From: Psychrilyobacter atlanticus DSM 19335
GTDB lineage: Bacteria; Fusobacteriota; Fusobacteriia; Fusobacteriales; Fusobacteriaceae
Assembly: GCF_000426625.1 (NCBI RefSeq)
Contig: NZ_KE384547.1
Span: 666,986 to 730,985, forward strand
Length of the DNA: 64,000 nt
Direction of reading: 5' to 3'
Each line of letters starts with the position of its first letter. Position 1 is the stretch's first letter. The translations under genes and the position numbers were made by a program. Below the pieces are notes generated by a model. It was given only the letters and a program-made list of their open reading frames with translations. It was not told the origin of the DNA and did no database searches. This document shows positions 51,828-60,012 of this stretch, piece by piece.

Positions 51828-53530
51828 AAATAATGAATTTTTCAGAAGCAAATTGTAGTAATTGTTATAAATGTGTTCGAACATGCCGGGTAAAAGCCAT
51901 AAAGATAGAGGATGACCAGGCTCATATAGTTTCAGATCATTGTATTGTCTGCGGACATTGTTTTTCCAGTTGTCCTCAAAATGCCAGGAATATCCATTCA
52001 GATCTCGATTATGTGAAAAAAATACTTAGGAGTGAAGAAAAAGTAAATATCTCCATAGCTCCATCTTTTAGGGGGTTTTATGAAAAATCTAATGAATTTA
52101 TATGGGGATTGAAAAAATTAGGATTTAATCTTATAGAGGAAACAGCAGTAGGGGCTGACATCACCTCAAAATTGTATGAAAAATATATATCAACCAGTGA
52201 CCAGGGGATCTACATAACTACTTGCTGTCCGTCGGTGGTTCTTCTAATAGAAAAATACTATCCTGCATTGATACCATATCTAATGCCTTTTACATCTCCT
52301 ATGATCTCCCACGGGTATCTGCTAAAAAAAGAGAATCCAAAGGAAAAAACAGTTTTTTTGGGACCATGTATAGCTAAGAAATGTGAATCATTATCTGAAA
52401 AACATATAGGGGCGATAGATGCAGTATTAACCTTTGATGAGGTCTCCCAGTGGTTAAAGGATGAAGGGATAGATTATCAGAATCAAGAATCTATTGAAGT
52501 AGACAAGTTTGGAAGTAATTTCGGTAGTAGTTATCCTGTAGTAGGGGGTATCTTAGAAGGTATTAGAGAGAGTATTGAAGAAAAGGGAATGACCCAATTA
52601 AGGGTAGATGGATTAGACGAGTGTATCGAACTTTTTGATGAATTATCCAGAGGAACTATCACGGGGACTTGTGTAGAAGTAAGCGTCTGTAAACAAAGTT
52701 GTCTTGGAGGTCCTGGAGGGTCAAATGCTTGTTCAACCACTTTTTCCAGAGTACAGACCCTGAAAAAATATTTAAATGAAAATGATAAAAAAGCAGAAAA
52801 GAATAAACATATCTGTGAGATAGATTTTAGTGCTACTTTCCATAATAAAAAATTTGAGGAAAAGATGCCTACTGAAGAGGAAATAATAGAAATTTTAGGA
52901 ACTTTGGAAAAATATAGCAAAGAAGATGAATTGAACTGCGGTGGATGTGGATATGATACCTGTCGTCAAAAAGCTATATCTATATATAGAGGGATGTCTC
53001 ATAAGGAGATGTGTATTCACTATATGAAAAAATGTGCTGATAAAGTTACCAATGAAATATTTGAAAATTCACCCAATGCTATCCTTATATTAAACAATGA
53101 ATATGAGATAATAGAAAGTAATATGGCTTTTAGCAGGTATTTTGGAATATCTCCAAAAGAAGTTAAAAAGAGATCTATAGAGGAATTTATATCTAGGGAA
53201 AAATTAGATAAGGTATCTTCAGAAGGGGAAAATATTATTTGGAAAAAACAATCATTTCTGAACGGTGAACTTTATATGAGGATGAGTATTATATCTATGA
53301 ATTCTAAAGAAGGGATATTAATAGTGCTTACTGACATAACCAGTGATGAGCTGAGGAAGGAAGAGATAAGAGGGTTGAAAGAAAAAACTTTTGAGATAAC
53401 CCAGACAGTGGTGGAAAAACAAATGAGGATAGCTCAGGAAATAGCCAGTTTATTGGGAGAAACAACAGCAGAATCCAAGGTGGCCTTCAATAAATTAAAG
53501 GATGTATTCAACAAAGAGGAGAGTCTTTAA
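51824..53530 (+). CDS. Sensory [FeFe]-hydrogenase-like protein with PAS domain (HydS type)
   Basis: This 568-aa protein has two 4Fe-4S ferredoxin motifs (C11/14/17/21 and C40/43/46/50) and an H-cluster domain with TTCCPS (132-137), GPCIAKKCE (C182, K186) and CKQSCLGGPGG (C289, C293). Then come a further 4Fe-4S motif CGGCGYDTC (C372-C380, C397), a PAS domain (about 408-515) and a C-terminal coil. This is the group C arrangement thought to sense H2 rather than make it in bulk. It overlaps the phosphatase gene by one base, so the signal probably passes to that enzyme. Confidence 0.9.
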   Translation: MKIMNFSEANCSNCYKCVRTCRVKAIKIEDDQAHIVSDHCIVCGHCFSSCPQNARNIHSDLDYVKKILRSEEKVNISIAPSFRGFYEKSNEFIWGLKKLGFNLIEETAVGADITSKLYEKYISTSDQGIYITTCCPSVVLLIEKYYPALIPYLMPFTSPMISHGYLLKKENPKEKTVFLGPCIAKKCESLSEKHIGAIDAVLTFDEVSQWLKDEGIDYQNQESIEVDKFGSNFGSSYPVVGGILEGIRESIEEKGMTQLRVDGLDECIELFDELSRGTITGTCVEVSVCKQSCLGGPGGSNACSTTFSRVQTLKKYLNENDKKAEKNKHICEIDFSATFHNKKFEEKMPTEEEIIEILGTLEKYSKEDELNCGGCGYDTCRQKAISIYRGMSHKEMCIHYMKKCADKVTNEIFENSPNAILILNNEYEIIESNMAFSRYFGISPKEVKKRSIEEFISREKLDKVSSEGENIIWKKQSFLNGELYMRMSIISMNSKEGILIVLTDITSDELRKEEIRGLKEKTFEITQTVVEKQMRIAQEIASLLGETTAESKVAFNKLKDVFNKEESL

Positions 53531-54681
53531 TGGAATATTATATAGATGCTTCATATAAAAGTATAAATAAATTTGGTGAGGAACTCTGTGGAGATAAGGT
53601 GGAAACTGCAAAAACAGAGGATGGTTGTCTATTGGTACTTTCAGACGGCCTTGGAAGCGGGGTTAAGGCAAATATTTTAGCTACTCTGACTTCAAAGATA
53701 GCTATTACCATGTTAAAAGGTGGTTCTAGTATAGAGGAAACTTTGGAAACGATAATAAATACCCTCCCTGAGTGTAAGGTGAGAAAACTTGCATACTCTA
53801 CTTTTACAATTATAAAATTAAATAATAACGGGGATTGCTATATGGTTGAATATGAAAATCCTCCTACATTTTTTTATAGAAATGGCTGTGATGTGTCTAT
53901 AGATAGAAAGGAAAGGATCATAAAGGGTAAAACAATTTTTGAAAGTCATTTCAAATTTTGTCCCGATGATTTATTGACTGTTGTCAGTGACGGAGCGGTT
54001 CATGCCGGGGTAGGAGAGTATCTTAATTTAGGTTGGCAGTGGGAAAATATAAATGATTTTTTGAGGGATATATCCAAGCAAAAATATGCAACCGATATAA
54101 CTAATAGTTTGTTGGATGTCTGTAAAACTCTATATAACGATAAACCGGGAGATGACACAACAGTTTTATCAATTAAATTTCAGCCTGTGAAATATTTAAA
54201 TTTATTTACAGGACCTCCTAAAAACATAGAAGATGATGAAAAATTTGTAAAGAGGGTGGAGGAGTGTCAAGGAATTGTAGTTCTCAGTGGGGGGACTACA
54301 GCTAATATAATATCCAAAGCTTGGAAAGAAGAGGTTAAGATCGATTTGGATGGCTATGAAAATAATCTACCACCGGTAGGTTATATGAGAGGAGTAGGTT
54401 TAGTAACAGAAGGATTGCTGACCCTGAATAAAACTGTAGAATATATAAAAGAATATATCTATGAAGGAAAAGAAGTAACCAGCAACGATGGAGCAGGAAT
54501 CCTGGGAAGGTTACTTCTATTTGATGCAAGTCACATAAAAATAGTGGCAGGAACAGCTGTTAATCCTGCTCATCAAAATCCAGATTTCCCCATTGATTTT
54601 AATATTAAATTAAAAGTGGTTACAGAACTAGAAATAATCTTAAAAGAGTTTGGAAAATCGGTTACCTTGGAGTATGTGTAA
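53530..54681 (+). CDS. SpoIIE-type PP2C serine phosphatase
   Basis: This 383-aa PP2C-fold phosphatase of the SpoIIE/RsbU type has metal motifs LSDGLGSG, VVSDGAV and GDDTTVL. A C-terminal domain of about 160 residues follows, with a Gly/Thr segment VVLSGGTTANI. Such phosphatases dephosphorylate STAS proteins in partner-switching systems. It is translationally coupled to the HydS-like protein. The STAS/kinase pair at 41853-42613 is a possible target; that link is inferred. Confidence 0.9.
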   Translation: MEYYIDASYKSINKFGEELCGDKVETAKTEDGCLLVLSDGLGSGVKANILATLTSKIAITMLKGGSSIEETLETIINTLPECKVRKLAYSTFTIIKLNNNGDCYMVEYENPPTFFYRNGCDVSIDRKERIIKGKTIFESHFKFCPDDLLTVVSDGAVHAGVGEYLNLGWQWENINDFLRDISKQKYATDITNSLLDVCKTLYNDKPGDDTTVLSIKFQPVKYLNLFTGPPKNIEDDEKFVKRVEECQGIVVLSGGTTANIISKAWKEEVKIDLDGYENNLPPVGYMRGVGLVTEGLLTLNKTVEYIKEYIYEGKEVTSNDGAGILGRLLLFDASHIKIVAGTAVNPAHQNPDFPIDFNIKLKVVTELEIILKEFGKSVTLEYV

Positions 54682-54844
54682 AATTGAAAAAAAACTCCTT
54701 TCATGATAAAATTGAATCTATTAATCATAGATAGTAATTAAAATGAAAACTTTAATCGTGGATTACTCAGAAAAGTATGATTTAACTAAAAAAAAGATTT
54801 TATCTATGCATCTCGGAGAGATCCGAATTCTCATAGATTAAAAT

Positions 54845-55047
54845 TTCTAAAGAGTCCCTCTTTAATACGGGTTCATTTCTTTTTATCTGAAAAAGAAATG
54901 AACCAAAGAAAAGCAGACTTTTTCTAAATAATGTTATAGAGTGAGACCATGGGTCCCCGTTTCTTATAGGGGTGCCTGATGGGCATGATGGGTACGACGA
55001 AACTCGTAAAAAAGATACTGTGAAGTTAGGTAACATCTAGAAAAAGG
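54845..55047 (+). repeat. Dispersed hairpin repeat, RA family copy (reference copy)
   Basis: This is a complete copy. Hairpin 1 is AAAGAG-TCC-CTCTTT (54849-54863). Hairpin 2 is GGTTCATTTCTTTTT with AAAAAGAAATGAACC (54870-54904, perfect 15 bp). Next come AAAGAAAAGCAGA, a CCCC/GGGG stem and TGCC/GGCA stem, ACGA/TCGT, and the end TAACATCTAGAAAAAGG. It fills the gap between the phosphatase gene and the yqhQ-like gene. A 78-codon minus-strand frame through it is not conserved in other copies. Confidence 0.88.
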
Positions 55048-55109
55048 CATTAAATTTAAAAGTAATATTTAAATTTGTGTTAAGTAATATCAGGAGGAAT
55101 AATATAATT

Positions 55110-56018
55110 ATGGATAGAAAAAAGATTTCGGTAGGTGGACAGGCTGTAATAGAAGGGGTTATGATGAAAGGACCTAAAGCGTTAGCTACAGCTGTGAGAA
55201 GACCAACAGGGGAAATAGTTTATAAAACAACAAAATTAAAACCATCTATGAATTTTTTGACTAAGATTCCGTTTATCAGGGGAGGAGCTATTCTGTTTGA
55301 AACTCTGATTTTGGGAACCAAAGAACTGTCGTTTTCTGCCAATGAGGCAGGAGAAGAGGAGGAAAAATTAGGAGACAAGGAATTGATGATGACTGTAGTA
55401 GCGGCTCTGGCTTTAGGAGTGGGGTTATTTATGGTTCTACCTTCGATTTTAAGTAGTTTTATGTTTAAAGATAATAGGATGAATGCAAATATTTTTGAGG
55501 GGATACTCAGAATATTATTTTTTCTTGTATATATAAAGGCAATATCTTTTTCTAAGGAGATCAAGAGAGTATTTGAATATCACGGAGCTGAGCATAAATG
55601 TATCTATGCCTTTGAAAATGGTGAGGATTTAGTCAAGGAAAGTGCGGTGAAATATACAACTCTACACCCTAGATGTGGGACGAGTTTTTTACTTATAGTG
55701 ATGTTAATAAGTATAATTGTATTTTCAAGTCTGGATTTTATCATCCCTCAGCCTGATAATATGTGGATGAAGGTTGGATTAAAAGCTGTCTTAAGAATCG
55801 TATTTATGCCATTGGTAGCAGGATTAGCCTATGAATTCCAAAGATACAGCAGTAAGCACCTAGAAAATCCATTGTATAAGATGATTGCGGTGCCAGGACT
55901 TAGTCTGCAAAAGATAACAACTAAAGAACCAGATTTAGAGCAATTAGAAGTAAGTATGGTAGCCTTGAGGATAGCTTTAGGGATGGAAGTAGATAACGCA
56001 ACAGAAGTTTTTGAATAA
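55110..56018 (+). CDS. YqhQ-like membrane protein (DUF1385)
   Basis: This DUF1385 protein (302 aa from ATG 55110, with CAGGAGGA upstream) has the N-terminal motif GGQAVIEGVMMKGP, several TM segments (about residues 90-115, 125-145, 190-215, 220-250) and the conserved YHGAEHKCIYAFENGEDL and HPRCGTSF segments. The His/Cys residues suggest a metal site. Function is unknown; in Firmicutes it is often near rpmE or prfA. An in-frame ATG at 55077 would add 11 residues without a ribosome site. Confidence 0.88.
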   Translation: MDRKKISVGGQAVIEGVMMKGPKALATAVRRPTGEIVYKTTKLKPSMNFLTKIPFIRGGAILFETLILGTKELSFSANEAGEEEEKLGDKELMMTVVAALALGVGLFMVLPSILSSFMFKDNRMNANIFEGILRILFFLVYIKAISFSKEIKRVFEYHGAEHKCIYAFENGEDLVKESAVKYTTLHPRCGTSFLLIVMLISIIVFSSLDFIIPQPDNMWMKVGLKAVLRIVFMPLVAGLAYEFQRYSSKHLENPLYKMIAVPGLSLQKITTKEPDLEQLEVSMVALRIALGMEVDNATEVFE

Positions 56019-56181
56019 CAATTTATATGGGAGGAGGTTGCTGTAAAGGCAATTTCTTCTTTTTTTGCAATTATATAGAAAAAAACTTTTAAAAGTCCGA
56101 TAAACTTAGTATAATGAAGAGTAAAAAATCATGAAAAATTGAAAAATAAAAGCGAAAGAGAATAAGGAGTTGGAATATAAT

Positions 56182-57504
56182 ATGAAAAAGATAGAGGAAG
56201 TAATAGTAATAGGGGCAGGGTTAGCAGGAAGTGAAGCTGCATATCAATTGGCTAAAAGAGGGGTAAAAGTAAAATTATATGAAATGAGACCAGTAAAAAA
56301 TACAGAAGTTCATACTGGAGATAAATTTGGAGAATTAGTTTGTAGTAACTCATTTGGTTCAAATTTATTATCTAATGCATCTGGATTAATGAAGGAAGAA
56401 CTTCGTATGATGGGATCACTTTTAGTAGAGATAGCGGACAAAACTCGTGTGCCGGCAGGGCAGGCATTGGCAGTAGGTCGTGAAGAATTTGCAGAGATGA
56501 TAACTGAAAGATTAGAAGCAGAGGAAAATATAGAAATAATCAGAGAGGAATTAACAAAAATTCCAGAGGATAGATATGTAATCATAGCCAGTGGGCCTCT
56601 GTCATCGGAAGGAATAACAGACGAGATTTTAAAATTAACAAAGGGAACTAACTTATATTTCTATGATGCCGTGGCTCCTATAGTAACTTTGGAATCTATA
56701 GATCAAGATAAAGTTTACTACCAATCTAGATATGATAAGGGAGATGGAGAATACATAAACTGTGGGATGACTGTAGAAGAATATGAGAACTTCTACCATG
56801 AACTGATAAATGCTGAAAGATCACCACTTAAAACTTTTGAAGAAGAAAAAGTTTTTGAAGCATGTATGCCAGTGGAAAAAATGGCCAGCAGGGGAGAAAA
56901 AACATTATTATTTGGGCCATTAAAACCAAAGGGATTAACAAATCCCCACAAAACAATAAAAGACTATGCAGTAGTTCAGCTGAGACAAGATGATAAAGAT
57001 GGGAAATTATATAATTTAGTAGGATTTCAAACTAATTTGAAGTGGGGAGAACAAAAAAGAGTATTCCAAATGATTCCAGGGTTAGAAAATGCTGATTTCA
57101 TAAGGTATGGTGTGATGCATAGAAACACATTTATAGATTCTACAAAATTATTAAATAAAGGTTTGAATTTAAAAACTAATGAAAAAATCTTCTTTGCTGG
57201 ACAAATAACAGGAGGGGAGGGGTATGTAGCAGCTATGGCAACAGGGATGATGTCAGCTATAAACTTATATCACCATATGTTAGGAGAAGAGGAATTTGTA
57301 TTGGAAGATCTGACTTCTACAGGGTCGATAATTAACTATATCACAGAGGAAGGAAAGAAAGAATTTCAACCTATGGGACCAAATTTTGGAATTGTAAGAG
57401 CATTGGAAGGTCCAAGAGTAAGGGATAAGAGGGATAGAAATACAGCCCTAGGAGAAAGATCGGTAGAGTATATGAAGGAAAAGATAAAGGAAATAAAATA
57501 CTAA
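56182..57504 (+). CDS. trmFO: Methylenetetrahydrofolate-tRNA-(uracil-5-)-methyltransferase TrmFO
   Basis: TrmFO makes m5U54 in tRNA using methylenetetrahydrofolate and FAD. The 440-aa protein has the FAD loop GAGLAGSEAA at residues 11-20, YEMRPVK, CSNSF, and the C-terminal GQITGGEGYVAAMATG. I choose ATG 56182, 12 bp after AAGGAG; the TTG at 56170 lies right on the ribosome site. A TATAAT box is at 56110-56115. The assignment is secure. Confidence 0.96.
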   Translation: MKKIEEVIVIGAGLAGSEAAYQLAKRGVKVKLYEMRPVKNTEVHTGDKFGELVCSNSFGSNLLSNASGLMKEELRMMGSLLVEIADKTRVPAGQALAVGREEFAEMITERLEAEENIEIIREELTKIPEDRYVIIASGPLSSEGITDEILKLTKGTNLYFYDAVAPIVTLESIDQDKVYYQSRYDKGDGEYINCGMTVEEYENFYHELINAERSPLKTFEEEKVFEACMPVEKMASRGEKTLLFGPLKPKGLTNPHKTIKDYAVVQLRQDDKDGKLYNLVGFQTNLKWGEQKRVFQMIPGLENADFIRYGVMHRNTFIDSTKLLNKGLNLKTNEKIFFAGQITGGEGYVAAMATGMMSAINLYHHMLGEEEFVLEDLTSTGSIINYITEEGKKEFQPMGPNFGIVRALEGPRVRDKRDRNTALGERSVEYMKEKIKEIKY

Positions 57505-57515
57505 AATAAAAAAGC

Positions 57516-57805
57516 TAGTCACGAATTACACAAATGTACACGAAGATAGGTTAGGGGATAAAAAATCAAGAAAAAATAAAAACAATTGGACACAGAGATA
57601 CACAGAAGAAAAAAGAGAGAATACACAGAGAAAGAATAAGATTTTTGGTTAGCGAAAATTAGCGTCATTAGCGGTAAAAAAGGTTTGAAAAATCTGAGTA
57701 AGTCTGCGTAATCTGCGACAAAGATTATAAGGTTCTAATCTTTGTCAAAAAAATAAAAAACTCCTGTGCTGTAGCAGTAAAGGGTATTCTTCGTGTAATT
57801 CGTGA
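57516..57805. repeat. Word-like inverted repeat cluster (RB type), first copy
   Basis: The 358-bp gap between trmFO and xer holds no gene. It is made of short repeated words: GTCACGAATTACAC near 57527, GACACAGAGATACACAGA near 57592, TTAGCGAAAATTAGCGT near 57647, TCTGCGTAATCTGCGAC near 57702 and CTTCGTGTAATTCGTGAC at 57788-57805. The last is the reverse complement of GTCACGAATTACACGAAG, so the block is bounded by inverted words. Confidence 0.75.
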
Positions 57806-57862
57806 CAAAAAAAGGTTTTTATGGAGAGGTTTAGAAAAAGGTCAAAAGGGGGTGTTGTAATT

Positions 57863-58729
57863 TTGGAAAAATTGATAAAAGAATTTATCTACTATGAACA
57901 GTTTGGGCAGCAAAAAAGTGAAAATACCATAAAATCCTATAAGAAAGATTTAGAACAGTTTATAGAATTTATTGTAGGGCATGAACTCCTTGAAAATATA
58001 GGTGAAGTAGAGGAGCTGAATTTAAGAGGTTTTATACTCTATTTAGGATCTATCAATATAACTAAGAGATCAATAAGCAGAAAGTTATCTACTTTAAGAA
58101 CTTTTTTTAAATATTTAAAAGAAAATAAAGTTATAGATAAAAACCCGATAATACTTTTGAATAATCCATCCTTTATAAATAAATTCCCGACTCTTTTAAA
58201 AAAAGATGAATTGGAAAAATTGAGATCGGTTATTGATACTACTAAAACTAATGGAATCAGAGACAGGCTTATTATAGAATTACTTTATTCTAGTGGGATA
58301 AGAGCAGGGGAACTGCTGTCATTGGGAGAAAATATAGTGGATCTGGAAGAACGAGAGATAAAGATAGTGGGAAACAGCAGTCGGACTGTATTTTTTAGCC
58401 AAACAGCAGAGAAGTATTTAAAAGATTATTTAATTGCTAAAAAAGAGAAATATGGTGATAAATATAACCCTGATATTATCTTCGTGAATGGAAGTGGAAC
58501 AAGGTTAAGTGACAGGTCTCTCCGTAGGATAATAGACAGGTACGCCAAAAAAGCAGGGTTAGAAAAAGAGATAAGTCCCCATACATTTAGGCATACATTT
58601 GGAGTGTATCTCCTGGAAAAAGGGATGAATATTCATTTTTTACAGGAACTTATGGGACATATCAGCCCGGAGAGTACAAGGATATATGAGGAGCATATGA
58701 TAGTAGTTCGAAGGGGAATTAATAATTAA
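57863..58729 (+). CDS. Tyrosine recombinase XerC/XerD family (CodV-like)
   Basis: This 288-aa tyrosine recombinase, from TTG 57863 behind AAGGGGG, has an N-terminal SAM-like domain and a catalytic domain with Arg in SGIRAGELLSL, HTFRHTFG (HxxR), LMGH and Tyr in TRIYEEH. The hairpin that usually holds the catalytic Lys (GKGNK-R) reads VGNSSR, two residues shorter and without that Lys. It lies before hslV, as codV lies before clpQ in Bacillus, so a chromosomal XerC-like role is likelier than a phage integrase. An ATG at 57821 extends the frame into repeat DNA. Confidence 0.85.
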   Translation: MEKLIKEFIYYEQFGQQKSENTIKSYKKDLEQFIEFIVGHELLENIGEVEELNLRGFILYLGSINITKRSISRKLSTLRTFFKYLKENKVIDKNPIILLNNPSFINKFPTLLKKDELEKLRSVIDTTKTNGIRDRLIIELLYSSGIRAGELLSLGENIVDLEEREIKIVGNSSRTVFFSQTAEKYLKDYLIAKKEKYGDKYNPDIIFVNGSGTRLSDRSLRRIIDRYAKKAGLEKEISPHTFRHTFGVYLLEKGMNIHFLQELMGHISPESTRIYEEHMIVVRRGINN

Positions 58730-58750
58730 TATATATAGTCAGTGAAAGAA

Positions 58751-59055
58751 ACTCCTAAAGAGTCCCTCTTTAATACGGCTCTGTTTCTTTTTATCTGAAA
58801 AAGAAATAGAGGAAAGAAAAGCAGAAATTTTGAAAATGGCTTTTAAGTAGAGATAGAATAGCTACGAGCTTTCGAGTTACAGTCCTCACTTTGTTGCGTA
58901 CTCGCAAGGGGCATCCCCAAGACTTCTAGAGATTATTACATAATCTAAGAATCTTGAGAAAACTTAATTTGTATATCGCTCTTAGTAGAATATTTATTGT
59001 AAAAGTAATGTCACCTTCAAAATTAAAAAAAGTAGGACGACTATAAACTTCGAAA
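58751..59055 (+). repeat. Dispersed hairpin repeat, RA family copy with variant 3' half
   Basis: Hairpin 1 AAAGAG-TCC-CTCTTT and hairpin 2 CTCTGTTTCTTTTT/AAAAAGAAATAGAG (58779-58811) are followed by GCAGAAATTTTGAAAATGGC, shared with 63894-63913. The end has CGACTATAAACTTCG, also seen near 1 kb and 63.6 kb. An extra GGGGCATCCCC segment lies inside. It fills much of the 554-bp gene-free gap before hslV. Confidence 0.82.
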
Positions 59056-59114
59056 TTTAAAGTCAAAAGAAAAATTAGAGTTTAGTTTGTGTCAAAAGTG
59101 GAAGATGTTAATCA

Positions 59115-59250
59115 AGAATAAAGTATTATCCGTGTAAATTAAAGAATTTTCTGTGTATCTCGTGAGAGATTCGCGTTCTATAGATTGGTGGTAAAGAGAA
59201 AAGGTTCTCTTAGTGAACTCTTTATCTCTTTTCTTAGTGATGAAAAGGTA
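59115..59250. repeat. Word-like repeats (RB type) before hslV
   Basis: Words related to the RB blocks occur here: ATCCGTGTAAATTAAAG, TTCTGTGTATCTCGTGAGAG, CGCGTTCTATAG, TTCTCTTAGTGAACTC and TTTCTTAGTGATG. They are degenerate and I see no gene. Confidence 0.5.
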
Positions 59251-59283
59251 AAATGAAAAAATATTTTGGAAGGAGGAGTTTAA

Positions 59284-59817
59284 TTGAAATTTAGAGCAAC
59301 TACAATATTAGCGGTAAAAGACGGAGATAAAGTAGCCATTGCCGGAGACGGACAGGTAACCTTTGGAGATACCGTATTTAAAAATAAAGCGAAAAAAATA
59401 AGAAAATTTTATAATGATTCAATATTAGCAGGATTTGCAGGAGCCGCAGCAGATGCTTTTGCATTATTCGATAAATTTGAAAATAAATTGGATGAATACG
59501 GTGGAAATTTAAAAAAAGCTTCAGTAGAATTGGCCAAGGAGTGGAGGTCAGATAAGGCTTTACGTGAATTGGATGCAATGCTGATAGTAGCAGATAAAAA
59601 AAATCTTCTGATTTTATCGGGAACAGGAGATGTATTGGAAACAGATGATAATATTGCAGCTATTGGTTCTGGAGGAACCTATGCTTATTCAGCAGCCAAA
59701 GCATTGAAAAGGCACACACAACTAGAACCTCATGAAATAGTCTGTGAAAGTCTTCAAATAGCAGGGGAGATATGTATCTATACTAATACAAATATAAGTG
59801 TGGAAAAATTATATTAA
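59284..59817 (+). CDS. hslV: HslV/ClpQ peptidase subunit
   Basis: HslV is the threonine peptidase of the HslUV protease. The 177-aa protein starts at TTG 59284 behind GGAGGAG and reads MKFRATTILAV, so removal of a short propeptide would expose the catalytic Thr, as in ClpQ of Bacillus. Other motifs are SGDGQVTFG-like AGDGQVTFG, GFAGAAADAF, WRSDKALR and GSGGTYA. The hslU/clpY ATPase gene normally follows directly but is absent; the next gene is cmk after a repeat. Confidence 0.94.
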   Translation: MKFRATTILAVKDGDKVAIAGDGQVTFGDTVFKNKAKKIRKFYNDSILAGFAGAAADAFALFDKFENKLDEYGGNLKKASVELAKEWRSDKALRELDAMLIVADKKNLLILSGTGDVLETDDNIAAIGSGGTYAYSAAKALKRHTQLEPHEIVCESLQIAGEICIYTNTNISVEKLY

Positions 59818-59819
59818 AA

Positions 59820-60000
59820 AAATTACCCTTATCCGCCCTATGGGCACCTTCTCCCTTGACATCGTAAAAATCATATTTACTAAATATAATTTTTTCGTAC
59901 TCGTCAATCGGGCGAAGGGGATGTTGCTTTGGTTTCTCCCTATGAGGGGGAAAACTCAAAGGAAGGGGGAGAACTATGTTAATTTATATAAAGTTTTAAA
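59820..60000. repeat. GC-richer palindromic repeat between hslV and cmk
   Basis: ACCCTTATCCGCCCTATGGG and CACCTTCTCCC are followed about 65 nt later by GGGCGAAGGGG and TTTCTCCCTATGAGGGGGAA. The two halves fold back imperfectly (CCTTCTCCCTTGAC against GTCAATCGGGCGAAGG). Base composition and wording differ from the host DNA and from the RA and RB repeats. A 72-codon frame across it is not convincing. Confidence 0.65.
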
Positions 60001-60012
60001 AGGAGTGAGACA

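Noticed and set aside
54800-55036. 78-codon frame on the minus strand
   Set aside because: It lies wholly within the RA repeat. The equivalent stretch in the copy at 25273-25480 has a stop codon, and the hairpin covariation shows selection on structure rather than on this frame.
57516-57805. CRISPR array
   Set aside because: Repeated words are present but their spacing is irregular, their orientation alternates, no fixed-length spacers exist and no cas genes are nearby.
57821-57862. Upstream ATG start for the tyrosine recombinase
   Set aside because: It would add 14 basic residues read from the repeat region and has no ribosome site, whereas TTG 57863 has AAGGGGG at a good distance.
57863-58729. 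Phage or genomic-island integrase
   Set aside because: No phage genes, attachment-site repeats or tRNA are nearby, and the xer-hslV order matches the chromosomal codV-clpQ arrangement.
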